Positions 1 through 8,035 of a stretch of DNA of 64,000 nucleotides are shown in pieces. Within the stretch, counting starts at the first letter, position 1, and the number at the start of each line of letters is the position of its first letter. The notes beneath the pieces are model-generated. The model was given only the letters and a program-made list of their open reading frames with translations. It had not been told where the DNA came from and searched no databases. The stretch covers positions 82,801 through 146,800 of the forward strand of contig VGDP01000001.1 in the NCBI GenBank assembly GCA_016869675.1. The letters are read 5' to 3'. This DNA comes from Alphaproteobacteria bacterium. GTDB lineage: Bacteria > Pseudomonadota > Alphaproteobacteria > SP197. The position numbers were made by a program, and so were the translations under genes.

Positions 1-712
1 GGGGGTTCGCCAGGTGATCGGCCAAGGTTCCGACGACGATCTTGCGGTCGATCAGGACGGCGATACGGTCGCAGATCAGGTGCAGACTGTCCAGGTCGTG
101 GGTCACCATGAAGACCGTCAGACCCAGGCTGCGCCGAAGGTTGCGGATCAACTCGTCGAACGCGGCGGCGCCGATCGGGTCCAGCCCGGCTGTCGGCTCG
201 TCCAGGAACACGATCTCGGGGTCGAGCGCGAGCGCGCGCGCCAGGCCCGCGCGCTTGCGCATGCCGCCCGAAAGCTCGGAGGGGTACTTGCGGCCCGCGT
301 CGGACCGCAACCCCACCAGGTTGATCTTGATGCGCGCGAGCTCCTGGCGCAGCGCCTCGGGCAGGTCGCCCCGCTCCTTCATCGGCACTTCTACGTTCTC
401 CGCCACGGTCAGCGAGCTGAACAGGGCGCCGTCCTGGAACAGCACGCCCCAGCGCTGGCGCAGCGCGGCGGCCTGCGCACGGTCGAGCCGGGCGGTGTTC
501 TGGCCCAGCACCTCGATCGTGCCGGCGGCCTGACGGATCAGCCCGATGATCGCGCGCAGCAGCACGGACTTGCCGGTACCTGAGCCGCCCACCACGCCCA
601 GGACCTCGCCACGCCACACGTCCAGATCGAGACCATCGTGAATGACCTGGGCGCCGAACTGGGTCCTGAGCCCGCGCACGCGGATGATCGGGTCGGCGGC
701 CACCGTGTCCAT
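1..712 (-). CDS. mlaF: ABC transporter ATP-binding protein, MlaF type (3' end cut by window edge)
   Basis: ATPase subunit of an Mla/MCE-type ABC system that moves phospholipids between the outer and inner membrane. The visible 237 residues contain Walker A GGSGTGKS (about 42-49), signature LSGGM (147-151), Walker B IVFLDEP (about 167) and the H-loop VTHDLD. The family usually has about 260 residues, so only the C-terminal tail is missing beyond the window edge. The ATG at 712 overlaps the mlaE stop (ATGA), so the two are translationally coupled. The MCE-domain substrate-binding gene (mlaD) is expected downstream, outside the window. The lipid role is family knowledge; the ATPase assignment is read directly from the motifs. 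Confidence 0.93.
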   Translation of the reverse strand, partial: MDTVAADPIIRVRGLRTQFGAQVIHDGLDLDVWRGEVLGVVGGSGTGKSVLLRAIIGLIRQAAGTIEVLGQNTARLDRAQAAALRQRWGVLFQDGALFSSLTVAENVEVPMKERGDLPEALRQELARIKINLVGLRSDAGRKYPSELSGGMRKRAGLARALALDPEIVFLDEPTAGLDPIGAAAFDELIRNLRRSLGLTVFMVTHDLDSLHLICDRIAVLIDRKIVVGTLADHLANP

Positions 713-1839
713 CACAGGTCCAGGTACGAGAACAGGATCGAGAACGCCGCGTCGGCCACGATGACCAGGAAGATCGATTCGACCACCGATTGCGTGGTCA
801 TGCGCCCGACACTCTCGGCGTTGCCGGCGACCTTGAGGCCGCAATAGCAGCCGACCAGCGCGATGATGAACGCGAACACGGGTGCCTTGACCAAGCCGAC
901 GAAGAACGTGGTCGTGGTGACCGACTCGTGGAGCTGGCGCAGGAACTGCCCGAGCGAGATGTCGAGCACGAACAGCGACATCAGCGCGCCGCCGATCAGG
1001 CCCATGAGATCCGCGAAGAAGGCGATCAGGGGCAGGGTCAGGATCAGGGCGAAGGCACGCGGCAGCACCAAGATCTCGACCGGATCGAGGCCTAGCGCCT
1101 CCATGGCGTCGATCTCTTGGTTCACCTTCATGGTGCCAATCTGCGCCGTGAAGGCGCTGCCCGAGCGGCCGGCGATGATGATGGCGGTGATCAGGATGCC
1201 GAGCTCGCGCAGGATCGAGACGCCGAGCAGGTTGACCGTGAACAGCTCGGCGCCGAAGCGGCGCAGCTGGTCGGCGCCCTGGTAGGCCAGCACGACACCG
1301 ATCAGGAACGACAGCAGGCCGACGATTGGCATGGCGTTCAGGCCGACCTGCTCCATGTGGTTGATCAGTGACGTGAAGCGCAGGCGCCCCGGGCGCATCA
1401 ATGTCCGCAGCGCGATCGTCACGGTCAGCCCGAAGAAGCCGAGCAGGGCGCGCGCCTCGGTCAGGACCGTCACCGTCGCCTGACCGACGTGTCGCACCAA
1501 GTCGACGACGGCGAGGGATCGTGGCGCCACCATCTCCATGGGCTTGTCGACGTCGACCACCCGTTGCAGCAGGCCGGCGTGCTCGGGGCGTACGCCCTCC
1601 AGGTCGACCGGTACGCCGGCTTCGGCCAGGCGTGTGCGCGTGCGGTGCAGCAGCCAGGCGCCGGCGCTGTCGAGCCGCTCGACCCCCGTCATATCGATGG
1701 CCACCCTGGGCCCCAGGGGAGCCAGCACGCGCAGGCGCGCATCCAGGCCGGCCGCGGTCGCGACGCACCAGGGGCCGGTTGCGACAAGGCGGACGCGGCC
1801 GGCTTCCTCGTGCGCCGTGATACCGGCCCGGTTCGCCAT
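712..1839 (-). CDS. mlaE: MlaE-family lipid ABC transporter permease with N-terminal STAS domain
   Basis: Inner-membrane permease of the Mla-type phospholipid transporter, 375 residues. Residues about 1-100 look like a STAS domain (IDMTGVERLDSAGAWLL is the typical strand-helix turn). Residues about 115-375 are the MlaE permease with hydrophobic segments and the conserved LGVSILRELGILITAIIIAG stretch. The STAS/MlaE fusion is common in proteobacteria; in the split E. coli system MlaB supplies the STAS domain. I chose the ATG at 1839 because GGGGA lies five bases upstream; a TTG at 1854 would add five residues. The gene is upstream of and coupled to mlaF. Confidence 0.93.
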   Translation of the reverse strand: MANRAGITAHEEAGRVRLVATGPWCVATAAGLDARLRVLAPLGPRVAIDMTGVERLDSAGAWLLHRTRTRLAEAGVPVDLEGVRPEHAGLLQRVVDVDKPMEMVAPRSLAVVDLVRHVGQATVTVLTEARALLGFFGLTVTIALRTLMRPGRLRFTSLINHMEQVGLNAMPIVGLLSFLIGVVLAYQGADQLRRFGAELFTVNLLGVSILRELGILITAIIIAGRSGSAFTAQIGTMKVNQEIDAMEALGLDPVEILVLPRAFALILTLPLIAFFADLMGLIGGALMSLFVLDISLGQFLRQLHESVTTTTFFVGLVKAPVFAFIIALVGCYCGLKVAGNAESVGRMTTQSVVESIFLVIVADAAFSILFSYLDL

Positions 1840-1944
1840 GGTTCCCCGCAACAATCCCGTGACCCGAAGGGCGCAATTAGCATAGAACGGCTCGTTGCAG
1901 AAACGCAGGGTTCAAGCGTGGCCGCGACCGAGTTGCAGAATGGA

Positions 1945-2325
1945 ATGGGCGCCACCCGGCGCGGCGACATCCTGCGCGTCTGCGTCACGTGCCGTTGGCA
2001 GGGTCTGGAGACGCTGCCGGGCACCGACCTGCGACCCGGGCGTCGTCTGTTCGACCTGGTGGTCGAGCGCCTGGGCGGCGCGCCGCCGACCGTGCAGCCC
2101 ATCTGCTGCCTCAGCAACTGCTTCCGGGCGTGCAATGCCGTGATCACCGGACGCGGCAAGGCCGCCGTGATGCATTCCGAGATGGCGCCTGACGAGGCGA
2201 CCTCCGACCGCCTGATCGCCGCCTATGATCGCTTCCAAGCGAGCGACGATGGTCTCACCGGGACCGAGGGGCCGTTGCCCGGCACGCTCAACGTGCTGCG
2301 CCCGGCCAGCGGGCGGCGGCGATGA
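1945..2325 (+). CDS. DUF1636 family four-cysteine putative metal-binding protein
   Basis: Small soluble protein of the DUF1636 family. The visible signature is CVTC near the N-terminus and CCLSNCFRAC in the middle, a cysteine layout reminiscent of thioredoxin-like [2Fe-2S] ferredoxins. Function is not established. The start is uncertain: ATG 1945 gives 126 residues and the usual short leader before the CVTC motif, while GTG 1918 has an AGGG seven bases upstream and would add nine residues. The stop overlaps the ATG of the following molybdenum hydroxylase gene (ATGA), so the two products are made together. That makes an electron-transfer or maturation role for its partner plausible, but this is inference. 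Confidence 0.8.
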   Translation: MGATRRGDILRVCVTCRWQGLETLPGTDLRPGRRLFDLVVERLGGAPPTVQPICCLSNCFRACNAVITGRGKAAVMHSEMAPDEATSDRLIAAYDRFQASDDGLTGTEGPLPGTLNVLRPASGRRR

Positions 2326-4619
2326 CCGGGATCGGCCAGTCGGTCCGCCGAGTCGAGGACGCCCGGCTGCTTACGGGGCGCGGGCGGTTCCTGGCGGATC
2401 GGCGTGTCCCCAACCTCCTGCACGCGGCGTTCGTCCGCTCAACCCCGGCCCACGGCCGCATCGCGCGCCTCGACGCCGCGCCGGCCCTGACGGTGCCCGG
2501 CGTGGTCATGGTCGTGACCGGTGCCGACTTGGCCGGCATGGGCTCGCTGCCGTGCAACGTGCCGATCGCCAGCCACGACGGCCGGCCCATGGCGGCGCCG
2601 ACAAGGCCCGTGCTGCCGCGCGAGCGCGTCGTCCATGTGGGTGAACCGGTGGCGCTGGTCGTGGCGCGCACCGCCGAGGCCGCGCGCGACGGCGCCGAGG
2701 TCGTAGCGCTCGACATCGCGCCGCTGCCCGCGACCATGGACTTCGGCGGCCCCGATCTATGGCCCGAGGCGCCGGGCAATCTGGCCTTCGAGTTGCGTTG
2801 GGGCGACGTGGCGCGGACCGAGCAGGCATTCAACGAGGCCGCGCACCGTGTCGCGCTCGAAATCACGATCCCGCGCCTGATTCCCAACCCGCTGGAGCCC
2901 CGAGGCGCGCTCGCGCTGCCGGACGGGCTCGGCGGCCTGACGCTCGTGGTGCCGAACCAGTCGCCGCACCGGCTGCGCCGCACCATGGCGGAATCAGTGC
3001 TGCGCATCCCCGAGCACAAGCTGGACGTGGTCGCCGAGGACTTCGGCGGCGGCTTCGGCGGCCGGCTCGCCTGCCTGCCCGAGGAGGCCGCGCTCTGCTG
3101 GGCCGCGCTGCGGCTCGGTTTGCCGGTGCGCTGGGTGGCGGACCGGTCCGAGAGCATGTTGACCGACACCCATGCGCGCGACGTGACCGCACGGGCCGAA
3201 CTGGCGCTTGACGGAGCGGGGCGCTTCCTGGCGCTGCGCGTCGTCGCCGATGTCAACCAGGGCGCTTACCTGTCCCAGGCGGGGCCGGTGTGCGCGCTCG
3301 AGATCGGCGTCTCGATGGCCAGTGTCTACGACGTCCCCGTGGTCGATGTGCGCACGCGAGGCCGCTACACGACCACGGCGCCGACCGACGTGTACCGGGG
3401 CGTGGGCCGTGCCGAGGCGGTGTACATCGCCGAACGGCTGGTCGACGCCGCCGCGCGCGCGACCGGCTTCGATCGGGCGGATCTGCGCCGGCGCAATCTG
3501 CGCGCGCCCATCGACGTCGCCGTCCCCAACGCGGTCGGCGCCGCGTACGACAGCGGCGACTTCGGGGCGGCGTTCGCCGCCGCGCTCGCCAAGGCCGATG
3601 CCCCTGGATTCCCCGCGCGGCGCGAGGCCGCGCGCCATGGGGGTCGTTGGCGCGGGCTGGGCATCGCCGCCTACGTGTACCCCACCGCCGGTGGCGGCAT
3701 CGAGATGGAGCAAGCGCGCGTCCGCGTCCACCCGACCGGCTCGGTCACGGTCCATGTCGGCACGCACAGCCACGGCCAGGGTCACGCCACCGTGTTCGCG
3801 CAACTCGTCGCCGGGCGGCTCGGGCTCGCCATGGATCAGGTAGACGTGGTCTACGGCGACACCGCGCGCGAACCCTGGGGGCGCGGCACCTATGGTTCGC
3901 GCTCGCTCGCCTCAGGCGGTTCGGCGATCGTGCTCGCGCTCGACAAGGCGATCGACAAGGGCCGGCGGATCGCGGCCCACCTGCTGGAAGCCGCCGTCCA
4001 GGACGTGACGTTCGAGGCCGGCGCGTTTCGCGTCGCGGGCACGGATCGCGCCGTGCCGTGGGGCACCGTGGCGCTCACCGCGTACGTACCGCACAAGTTC
4101 CCGCACGACGAGCTGGAGCCCGGGCTGGACGAACTGGCCGCCTACGGTTCGAAGGCCTCGACGTACCCCAACGGTTGCCACGTCACCGAGGTCGAGGTCG
4201 ACCCCGAGACCGGCGCCGTGGCGCTCTTCGCCTACACCGCCGTGGATGACGTGGGTGTCGTGGTCAACCCGATGATCGTCGAGGGCCAGATCCATGGCGG
4301 CATCGCCCAGGGCGTCGGGCAGGCGCTGATGGAGCAGGGCGCCCACGACGCCAACGGCCAGCTCGTGGCCGGTTCGTTCATGGACTACACGATGCCGCGT
4401 GCCGACGACCTCCCCGCCATTGCCACAGCGACGCTCGCGGTCGCGTGCCGGACCAACCTGATCGGCGCCAAGGGGGCGGGGGAGCTGGGCCCCGTGGCGG
4501 CGCCACCCGCGGTGGTCAACGCCGTGCTCGATGCGTTGGCGCCGGTAGGCGTGGTCACGATCGACATGCCACTGACACCCGAGCGGGTATGGCGCGCCAT
4601 CCAGGCCGCACGGGCCTAG
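2322..4619 (+). CDS. Xanthine dehydrogenase/CoxL-like molybdenum hydroxylase large subunit (orphan)
   Basis: Catalytic large subunit of the xanthine oxidase/CO dehydrogenase family, 765 residues, full length. It has the N-terminal a/b hammerhead domain (about 20-135), the cofactor loop GGGFGG (about 242-247), YRGVGR at about 358-363 and the C-terminal GAKGAGELG (about 715-723), whose Glu is the catalytic base in the family. The loop at 358 is not the AYxCSFR motif of true aerobic CO dehydrogenase (form I), so CO is an unlikely substrate; an aldehyde or N-heterocycle is more likely. The usual FAD (CoxM) and 2Fe-2S (CoxS) subunit genes are absent nearby; the coupled neighbour is the DUF1636 protein. 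Substrate unknown. Confidence 0.9.
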   Translation: MTGIGQSVRRVEDARLLTGRGRFLADRRVPNLLHAAFVRSTPAHGRIARLDAAPALTVPGVVMVVTGADLAGMGSLPCNVPIASHDGRPMAAPTRPVLPRERVVHVGEPVALVVARTAEAARDGAEVVALDIAPLPATMDFGGPDLWPEAPGNLAFELRWGDVARTEQAFNEAAHRVALEITIPRLIPNPLEPRGALALPDGLGGLTLVVPNQSPHRLRRTMAESVLRIPEHKLDVVAEDFGGGFGGRLACLPEEAALCWAALRLGLPVRWVADRSESMLTDTHARDVTARAELALDGAGRFLALRVVADVNQGAYLSQAGPVCALEIGVSMASVYDVPVVDVRTRGRYTTTAPTDVYRGVGRAEAVYIAERLVDAAARATGFDRADLRRRNLRAPIDVAVPNAVGAAYDSGDFGAAFAAALAKADAPGFPARREAARHGGRWRGLGIAAYVYPTAGGGIEMEQARVRVHPTGSVTVHVGTHSHGQGHATVFAQLVAGRLGLAMDQVDVVYGDTAREPWGRGTYGSRSLASGGSAIVLALDKAIDKGRRIAAHLLEAAVQDVTFEAGAFRVAGTDRAVPWGTVALTAYVPHKFPHDELEPGLDELAAYGSKASTYPNGCHVTEVEVDPETGAVALFAYTAVDDVGVVVNPMIVEGQIHGGIAQGVGQALMEQGAHDANGQLVAGSFMDYTMPRADDLPAIATATLAVACRTNLIGAKGAGELGPVAAPPAVVNAVLDALAPVGVVTIDMPLTPERVWRAIQAARA

Positions 4620-5468
4620 GTGTCACCGGATCTACTCGCGGCGATCCTCGCGCTGGTCGCCGCGGGGCTCCACGCCACCTGGAACGCCATGATCAAGGTG
4701 CGTGGCGATCGGCTCATCGCCATGACCATCCTCAGCGTCGCCGGCGGCCTCTGCTCGGTCCCGCTGATCGTGTTCGGCGGTCCCATCGACCTCCGCAGCT
4801 TGCCCTTCCTGCTCGGGTCTGTGTTCGTCCACACCTTCTACTATGCCGCGCTGATCGCGTCGTATCGGGCGGCCGATCTGTCGCACGCCTACCCGCTGGC
4901 GCGCGGCTCGGCGCCACTGCTGCTCACGCTCGCGGCGCCCTTGTGGCTCGGCGAGACGATCACGACGCCCGAAGCGCTCGGCATCGCCATGATCTCGTGC
5001 GGCATCTTCGCGCTGCTCCGCCTGCCGGGGGGACTTGTCGCCAACTGGCGCATGGCGGCCTACCCGCTCGCCACGGGCATCACCATCGCCACCTACACGG
5101 TGTTCGACACGCTGGGCGTGCGTGCCTCGGGCAACCCTCCCGCCTACGTCGGGTGGTTGTTCTTCCTCGACACGTTCCCCATCCTGCTGTTCGTCGTCGT
5201 CCGACACCCCATGGCCCTGATCGCCACACTGCGGACGGGGCCGTGGCTGCCGGCGCTCGGCGGCGTCATTTCGGCCCTCGGCTACGGCATGGTCCTGGTC
5301 GCCATCAGCTTCGGCCAGGCCGAGCATGTCGCCGCGCTGCGCGAGACCAGCGTCATCCTGGCCGCGCTCATCGGGACGCGGCTCCTGGGCGAGCCGTTCG
5401 GCCCGCGCCGCGTGTTCGCCGCCGCGCTGGTGGCCGCTGGCGCGGTCGTTCTGGAAGTGGGCGGCTGA
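4620..5468 (+). CDS. EamA/DMT-superfamily transporter
   Basis: Integral membrane permease of 282 residues with about ten hydrophobic segments arranged as two EamA repeats, the usual drug/metabolite transporter architecture. The GTG start at 4620 follows the stop codon of the molybdenum hydroxylase with no gap, so it is probably read from the same message. The N-terminal LHATWNAMIKVRGDR segment is typical of small-metabolite exporters in this superfamily. The substrate cannot be read from the sequence; co-transcription suggests export or uptake of a substrate or product of the adjacent hydroxylase, which is inference. Confidence 0.85.
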   Translation: MSPDLLAAILALVAAGLHATWNAMIKVRGDRLIAMTILSVAGGLCSVPLIVFGGPIDLRSLPFLLGSVFVHTFYYAALIASYRAADLSHAYPLARGSAPLLLTLAAPLWLGETITTPEALGIAMISCGIFALLRLPGGLVANWRMAAYPLATGITIATYTVFDTLGVRASGNPPAYVGWLFFLDTFPILLFVVVRHPMALIATLRTGPWLPALGGVISALGYGMVLVAISFGQAEHVAALRETSVILAALIGTRLLGEPFGPRRVFAAALVAAGAVVLEVGG

Positions 5469-5474
5469 GCCGCC
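5460..5474. terminator. Short perfect hairpin between convergent genes
   Basis: GGCGGC-TGA-GCCGCC forms a 6-bp stem with the TGA stop codon of the upstream EamA gene as the loop. It lies in the 9-bp junction between two convergent transporter genes and is symmetrical, so it could slow transcription from both sides. There is no T-tract on either side, so it is not a classical intrinsic terminator. Confidence 0.3.
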
Positions 5475-5477
5475 TCG

Positions 5478-6341
5478 TCAACGTCGCCGGTCGCCGTAGA
5501 CGATGACCAGACCGCCCGCGACGATCAGGGCCATGCCAATCAGGTTGTAGATGTCGGGCACCTCGCGCCAGAAGATGTAGCCGAACAACGTGCCCCACAT
5601 CATGGCGACGTACTCGAACGGCGCGACCGCGGTCGCGGGCGCCAGGCGATAGGCGGCCACGATCAGGAAGTGGGCCGAACCGGCGATCAGGCCGACGATC
5701 GCGATCAGGCCCATGTCGCCGAGGCCGGGCAGCCCCCACGCGACGGATCCGAACAAGGCGAACGGCGTCGATCCCGCGAGGAACATGAACCACGTGTAGG
5801 CCGACGTCACCGAAGCCGGTTCGCTCTGCCCGAGCTTACGCGCCAGCAGCGACGACAGGGCGTAGGCGAACCCCGAACCGAGCGAGTAGAGCGCCACCGG
5901 CGGGAAGTCGACGGACCAGGGCCTCAGCGCCACCAACACGCCGGCGAATCCCATCAGGGTCGCCGCCCAGCGTGTCACCGTGACCCGCTCGCCGATCGCG
6001 ATGGGCGACAGCAGGGCGACGAACAAGGGCGATGTGAACACCAGCGCGACCGCCAGCGCGAAGGAAAGCCCGCCCGTCAACGCTTCCAGGTAGAGCGAAT
6101 AGGACAGGATGATCAGGCCGCCGCGCATGAGCTGAAAAACGGGGTAGGGCGTGCGCAATCTGGGCCAGGCGCCTTCGAGATGTACCATGATGGCGACCGG
6201 GATCACCGCCGTGACGCTGCGCAGCATGATGAGCGCCATCAGCGGCACGCGCTCGGTGACACCACGCACGATCGCGTCCGATACGGTCAGCATGGACATG
6301 GCCGCGACGATGCACACGATGCCCTTGAGGATCGGCGACAT
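5478..6341 (-). CDS. EamA/DMT-superfamily transporter coupled to the SoeABC-like operon
   Basis: Inner-membrane permease of 287 residues with about ten hydrophobic segments and two EamA domains (the second begins around residue 150, GSGFAYALSSLLARKLGQ). Its ATG at 6341 overlaps the stop of the DmsC-like anchor gene (ATGA), making it the fourth cistron of the oxidoreductase operon. Sulfite-oxidising gene sets elsewhere often include an anion exporter of the TauE type; this EamA protein might take that place, but that is a guess from position. It is oriented against the other EamA gene and the two are not obviously recent duplicates. Confidence 0.85.
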   Translation of the reverse strand: MSPILKGIVCIVAAMSMLTVSDAIVRGVTERVPLMALIMLRSVTAVIPVAIMVHLEGAWPRLRTPYPVFQLMRGGLIILSYSLYLEALTGGLSFALAVALVFTSPLFVALLSPIAIGERVTVTRWAATLMGFAGVLVALRPWSVDFPPVALYSLGSGFAYALSSLLARKLGQSEPASVTSAYTWFMFLAGSTPFALFGSVAWGLPGLGDMGLIAIVGLIAGSAHFLIVAAYRLAPATAVAPFEYVAMMWGTLFGYIFWREVPDIYNLIGMALIVAGGLVIVYGDRRR

Positions 6342-7276
6342 CAGACGGACCTGGTCCCGTAATACAGCATCACCGTGTGGGTCGCCTCGGCGAAGAACAA
6401 CCAGCGCTCGACCACCGTGCCCGCGACATTGGCGCCCACCGCCAACGCCGCCAGGGCCACGCCCGCCGTGCCGCCGGTGAGTGTAGCACCCAGGGTCGCG
6501 GCCAGGGGCAGGGCGAAACCGAGCATGAGTACCCCGCGGCGAAGCTTGGACGCGTGCTTGCGCGCGACGCGGAATCCCATCTCCTTCAGCAGGTAGTTCG
6601 AGCCGGTGTGCGGCGGGTCGAGCAGACGCACGTCGTCGAAGGCGCCGAGGCCCGTCGCGGTGACCGTCGTGCTGGCGGCCCGGCCACGGTCGATGGCGGC
6701 CCAATACGTGATCTTGCACGCCGTCGCGGCGGCCAGGGCGACGCCGGCCACCAGTGTCAACGTCGCCGTCGGCGCGCCGAAGCAACGCGCGAACAGGCAC
6801 GCCAAGAGCGCGCCCGAGGACATGGCCATCAGCCCATAGTTGGGCACCACCAGCGGGTGGCGCCATTGCCGAATGGGCTTGAGGCTGGCGTAGATCATGC
6901 CGGTGCACGCGACCGTGGCGACCGCGCCGATCAGCAGGGCGATGGCGGCGAGGCGCGACGGCCGGCCCTCGAGCCAGATCCAGGCCTGCAGGGCCGCCGG
7001 CACGAACGTGACCAACGCGGCGATCCCTTCACGGGACAGCCACGAGGACCGCCACTGGGTCAGCCCGCGCCAGGCGCGCTCGGGCCGGCCCAGATGCGCC
7101 GACGAAGCCAGCAGGCCGAACCCCGCCAGCGCGGCGCCGGTCCCCAACGTCGCCAGGCCCTGCCACGGCGAAGCGAAGGGCAGCCCGACCAGCACGTTCA
7201 GGGCAACCAACGCGAACAGGCCGTAGCCCGCGCCGGAAGCGACGGTGAAGACGATGACGGAGAGTGCCGGATGCAC
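6341..7276 (-). CDS. soeC: DmsC-like membrane anchor subunit (SoeC type)
   Basis: Quinone-facing membrane anchor of a molybdopterin oxidoreductase, 311 residues with about eight hydrophobic helices. The HLGRPERAWRGL and WRSSWLSRE segments are hallmarks of the DmsC/SoeC family, as is the late LFARCFG helix. It would pass electrons between the ferredoxin-like subunit and the quinone pool. It starts with GTG nine bases after the stop of the iron-sulfur subunit gene, and its stop overlaps the following EamA gene. Membership of the DmsC family is clear; the SoeC name rests on the type of catalytic subunit next door. Confidence 0.85.
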   Translation of the reverse strand: MHPALSVIVFTVASGAGYGLFALVALNVLVGLPFASPWQGLATLGTGAALAGFGLLASSAHLGRPERAWRGLTQWRSSWLSREGIAALVTFVPAALQAWIWLEGRPSRLAAIALLIGAVATVACTGMIYASLKPIRQWRHPLVVPNYGLMAMSSGALLACLFARCFGAPTATLTLVAGVALAAATACKITYWAAIDRGRAASTTVTATGLGAFDDVRLLDPPHTGSNYLLKEMGFRVARKHASKLRRGVLMLGFALPLAATLGATLTGGTAGVALAALAVGANVAGTVVERWLFFAEATHTVMLYYGTRSV

Positions 7277-7285
7277 GCGGGGACT

Positions 7286-8035
7286 TCAGCGCGACAACAG
7301 GCGATCGAGCCAGCCGAGCGCGCCCGTCGCGCCGGTCGTCGAATCATCGGGTGCGACCGAGGGTACGGTGTGCACGCGCGGCGGCAGGTACTTGTTGGTC
7401 GGCCGGTAGCCCAGCTCGGGCATCAGGTCGCGGCCGTCACGCGCCGCGGCCAGGCGGGATACAGCGGACGAAGGGTCGCCCAGGTCACCGAAATGGCGCG
7501 CGCCGGCCGGGCACACGGCGACGCATGCGGGCACCCGTTCGGCCGGGGCAAGGTGGTCGTTGTAGATGCGGTCAATGCACAGGGTACACTTCTTCATGAC
7601 GCCCGCGTCGTCGTCGAACTCGCGCGCGCCGTAGGGGCAGGCCCACGAGCACAGCTTGCAGCCGATGCACTTGTCCTCGTCGATCAGGACGATGCCGTCC
7701 TCGGCCCGCTTGTAGGACGCGCCGGTCGGGCACACGGTGACGCAGTCGGGCTCGGCGCAGTGCAGGCAGGAACGCGGGAAGTGCACGGTCCGGCCGCCGC
7801 AGGCGCCCGACGCTTCGAAGCTGTGCACCCGGTTGAACCAGACCCCTGATGGCTCGGCGCCGTAAGGGTCGCGATCGGGCAACGGCGCCATGTGGCCGCC
7901 CGTGTTCCATTCCTTGCATGCGACGGCGCAGGCGTGGCAGCCGACGCACGTGTCCAGGTCGATGACCAGGCCGAGCGCCTTGTCGCTGGGATGACTGGGC
8001 AGACTGGTCAAGTCAGGCCCTGAAATCCGCGCCAT
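7286..8035 (-). CDS. soeB: 4Fe-4S dicluster ferredoxin-like electron-transfer subunit (SoeB type)
   Basis: Electron-transfer subunit of about 249 residues with four [4Fe-4S] cluster motifs: CVGCHACAVACKEWN, CLHCAEPDCVTVCP, CIGCKLCSWACPYGA and CTLC...ACVAVCP. No signal peptide is visible, so it is cytoplasmic. The chosen ATG at 8035 lies 23 bp inside the end of the catalytic subunit gene, giving translational coupling. It links the molybdenum subunit to the membrane anchor, as in DmsB, PsrB and SoeB. The order catalytic-FeS-anchor is that of the SoeABC and DmsABC operons. Confidence 0.92.
   Translation of the reverse strand: MARISGPDLTSLPSHPSDKALGLVIDLDTCVGCHACAVACKEWNTGGHMAPLPDRDPYGAEPSGVWFNRVHSFEASGACGGRTVHFPRSCLHCAEPDCVTVCPTGASYKRAEDGIVLIDEDKCIGCKLCSWACPYGAREFDDDAGVMKKCTLCIDRIYNDHLAPAERVPACVAVCPAGARHFGDLGDPSSAVSRLAAARDGRDLMPELGYRPTNKYLPPRVHTVPSVAPDDSTTGATGALGWLDRLLSR

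Noticed and set aside
14-583. 189-codon plus-strand open frame at the window start
   Set aside because: It is antisense to mlaF, whose Walker and signature motifs are unambiguous.
2322-4619. Aerobic CO dehydrogenase (form I CoxL)
   Set aside because: The active-site loop reads YRGVGR rather than AYxCSFR, and no coxM/coxS genes are adjacent.
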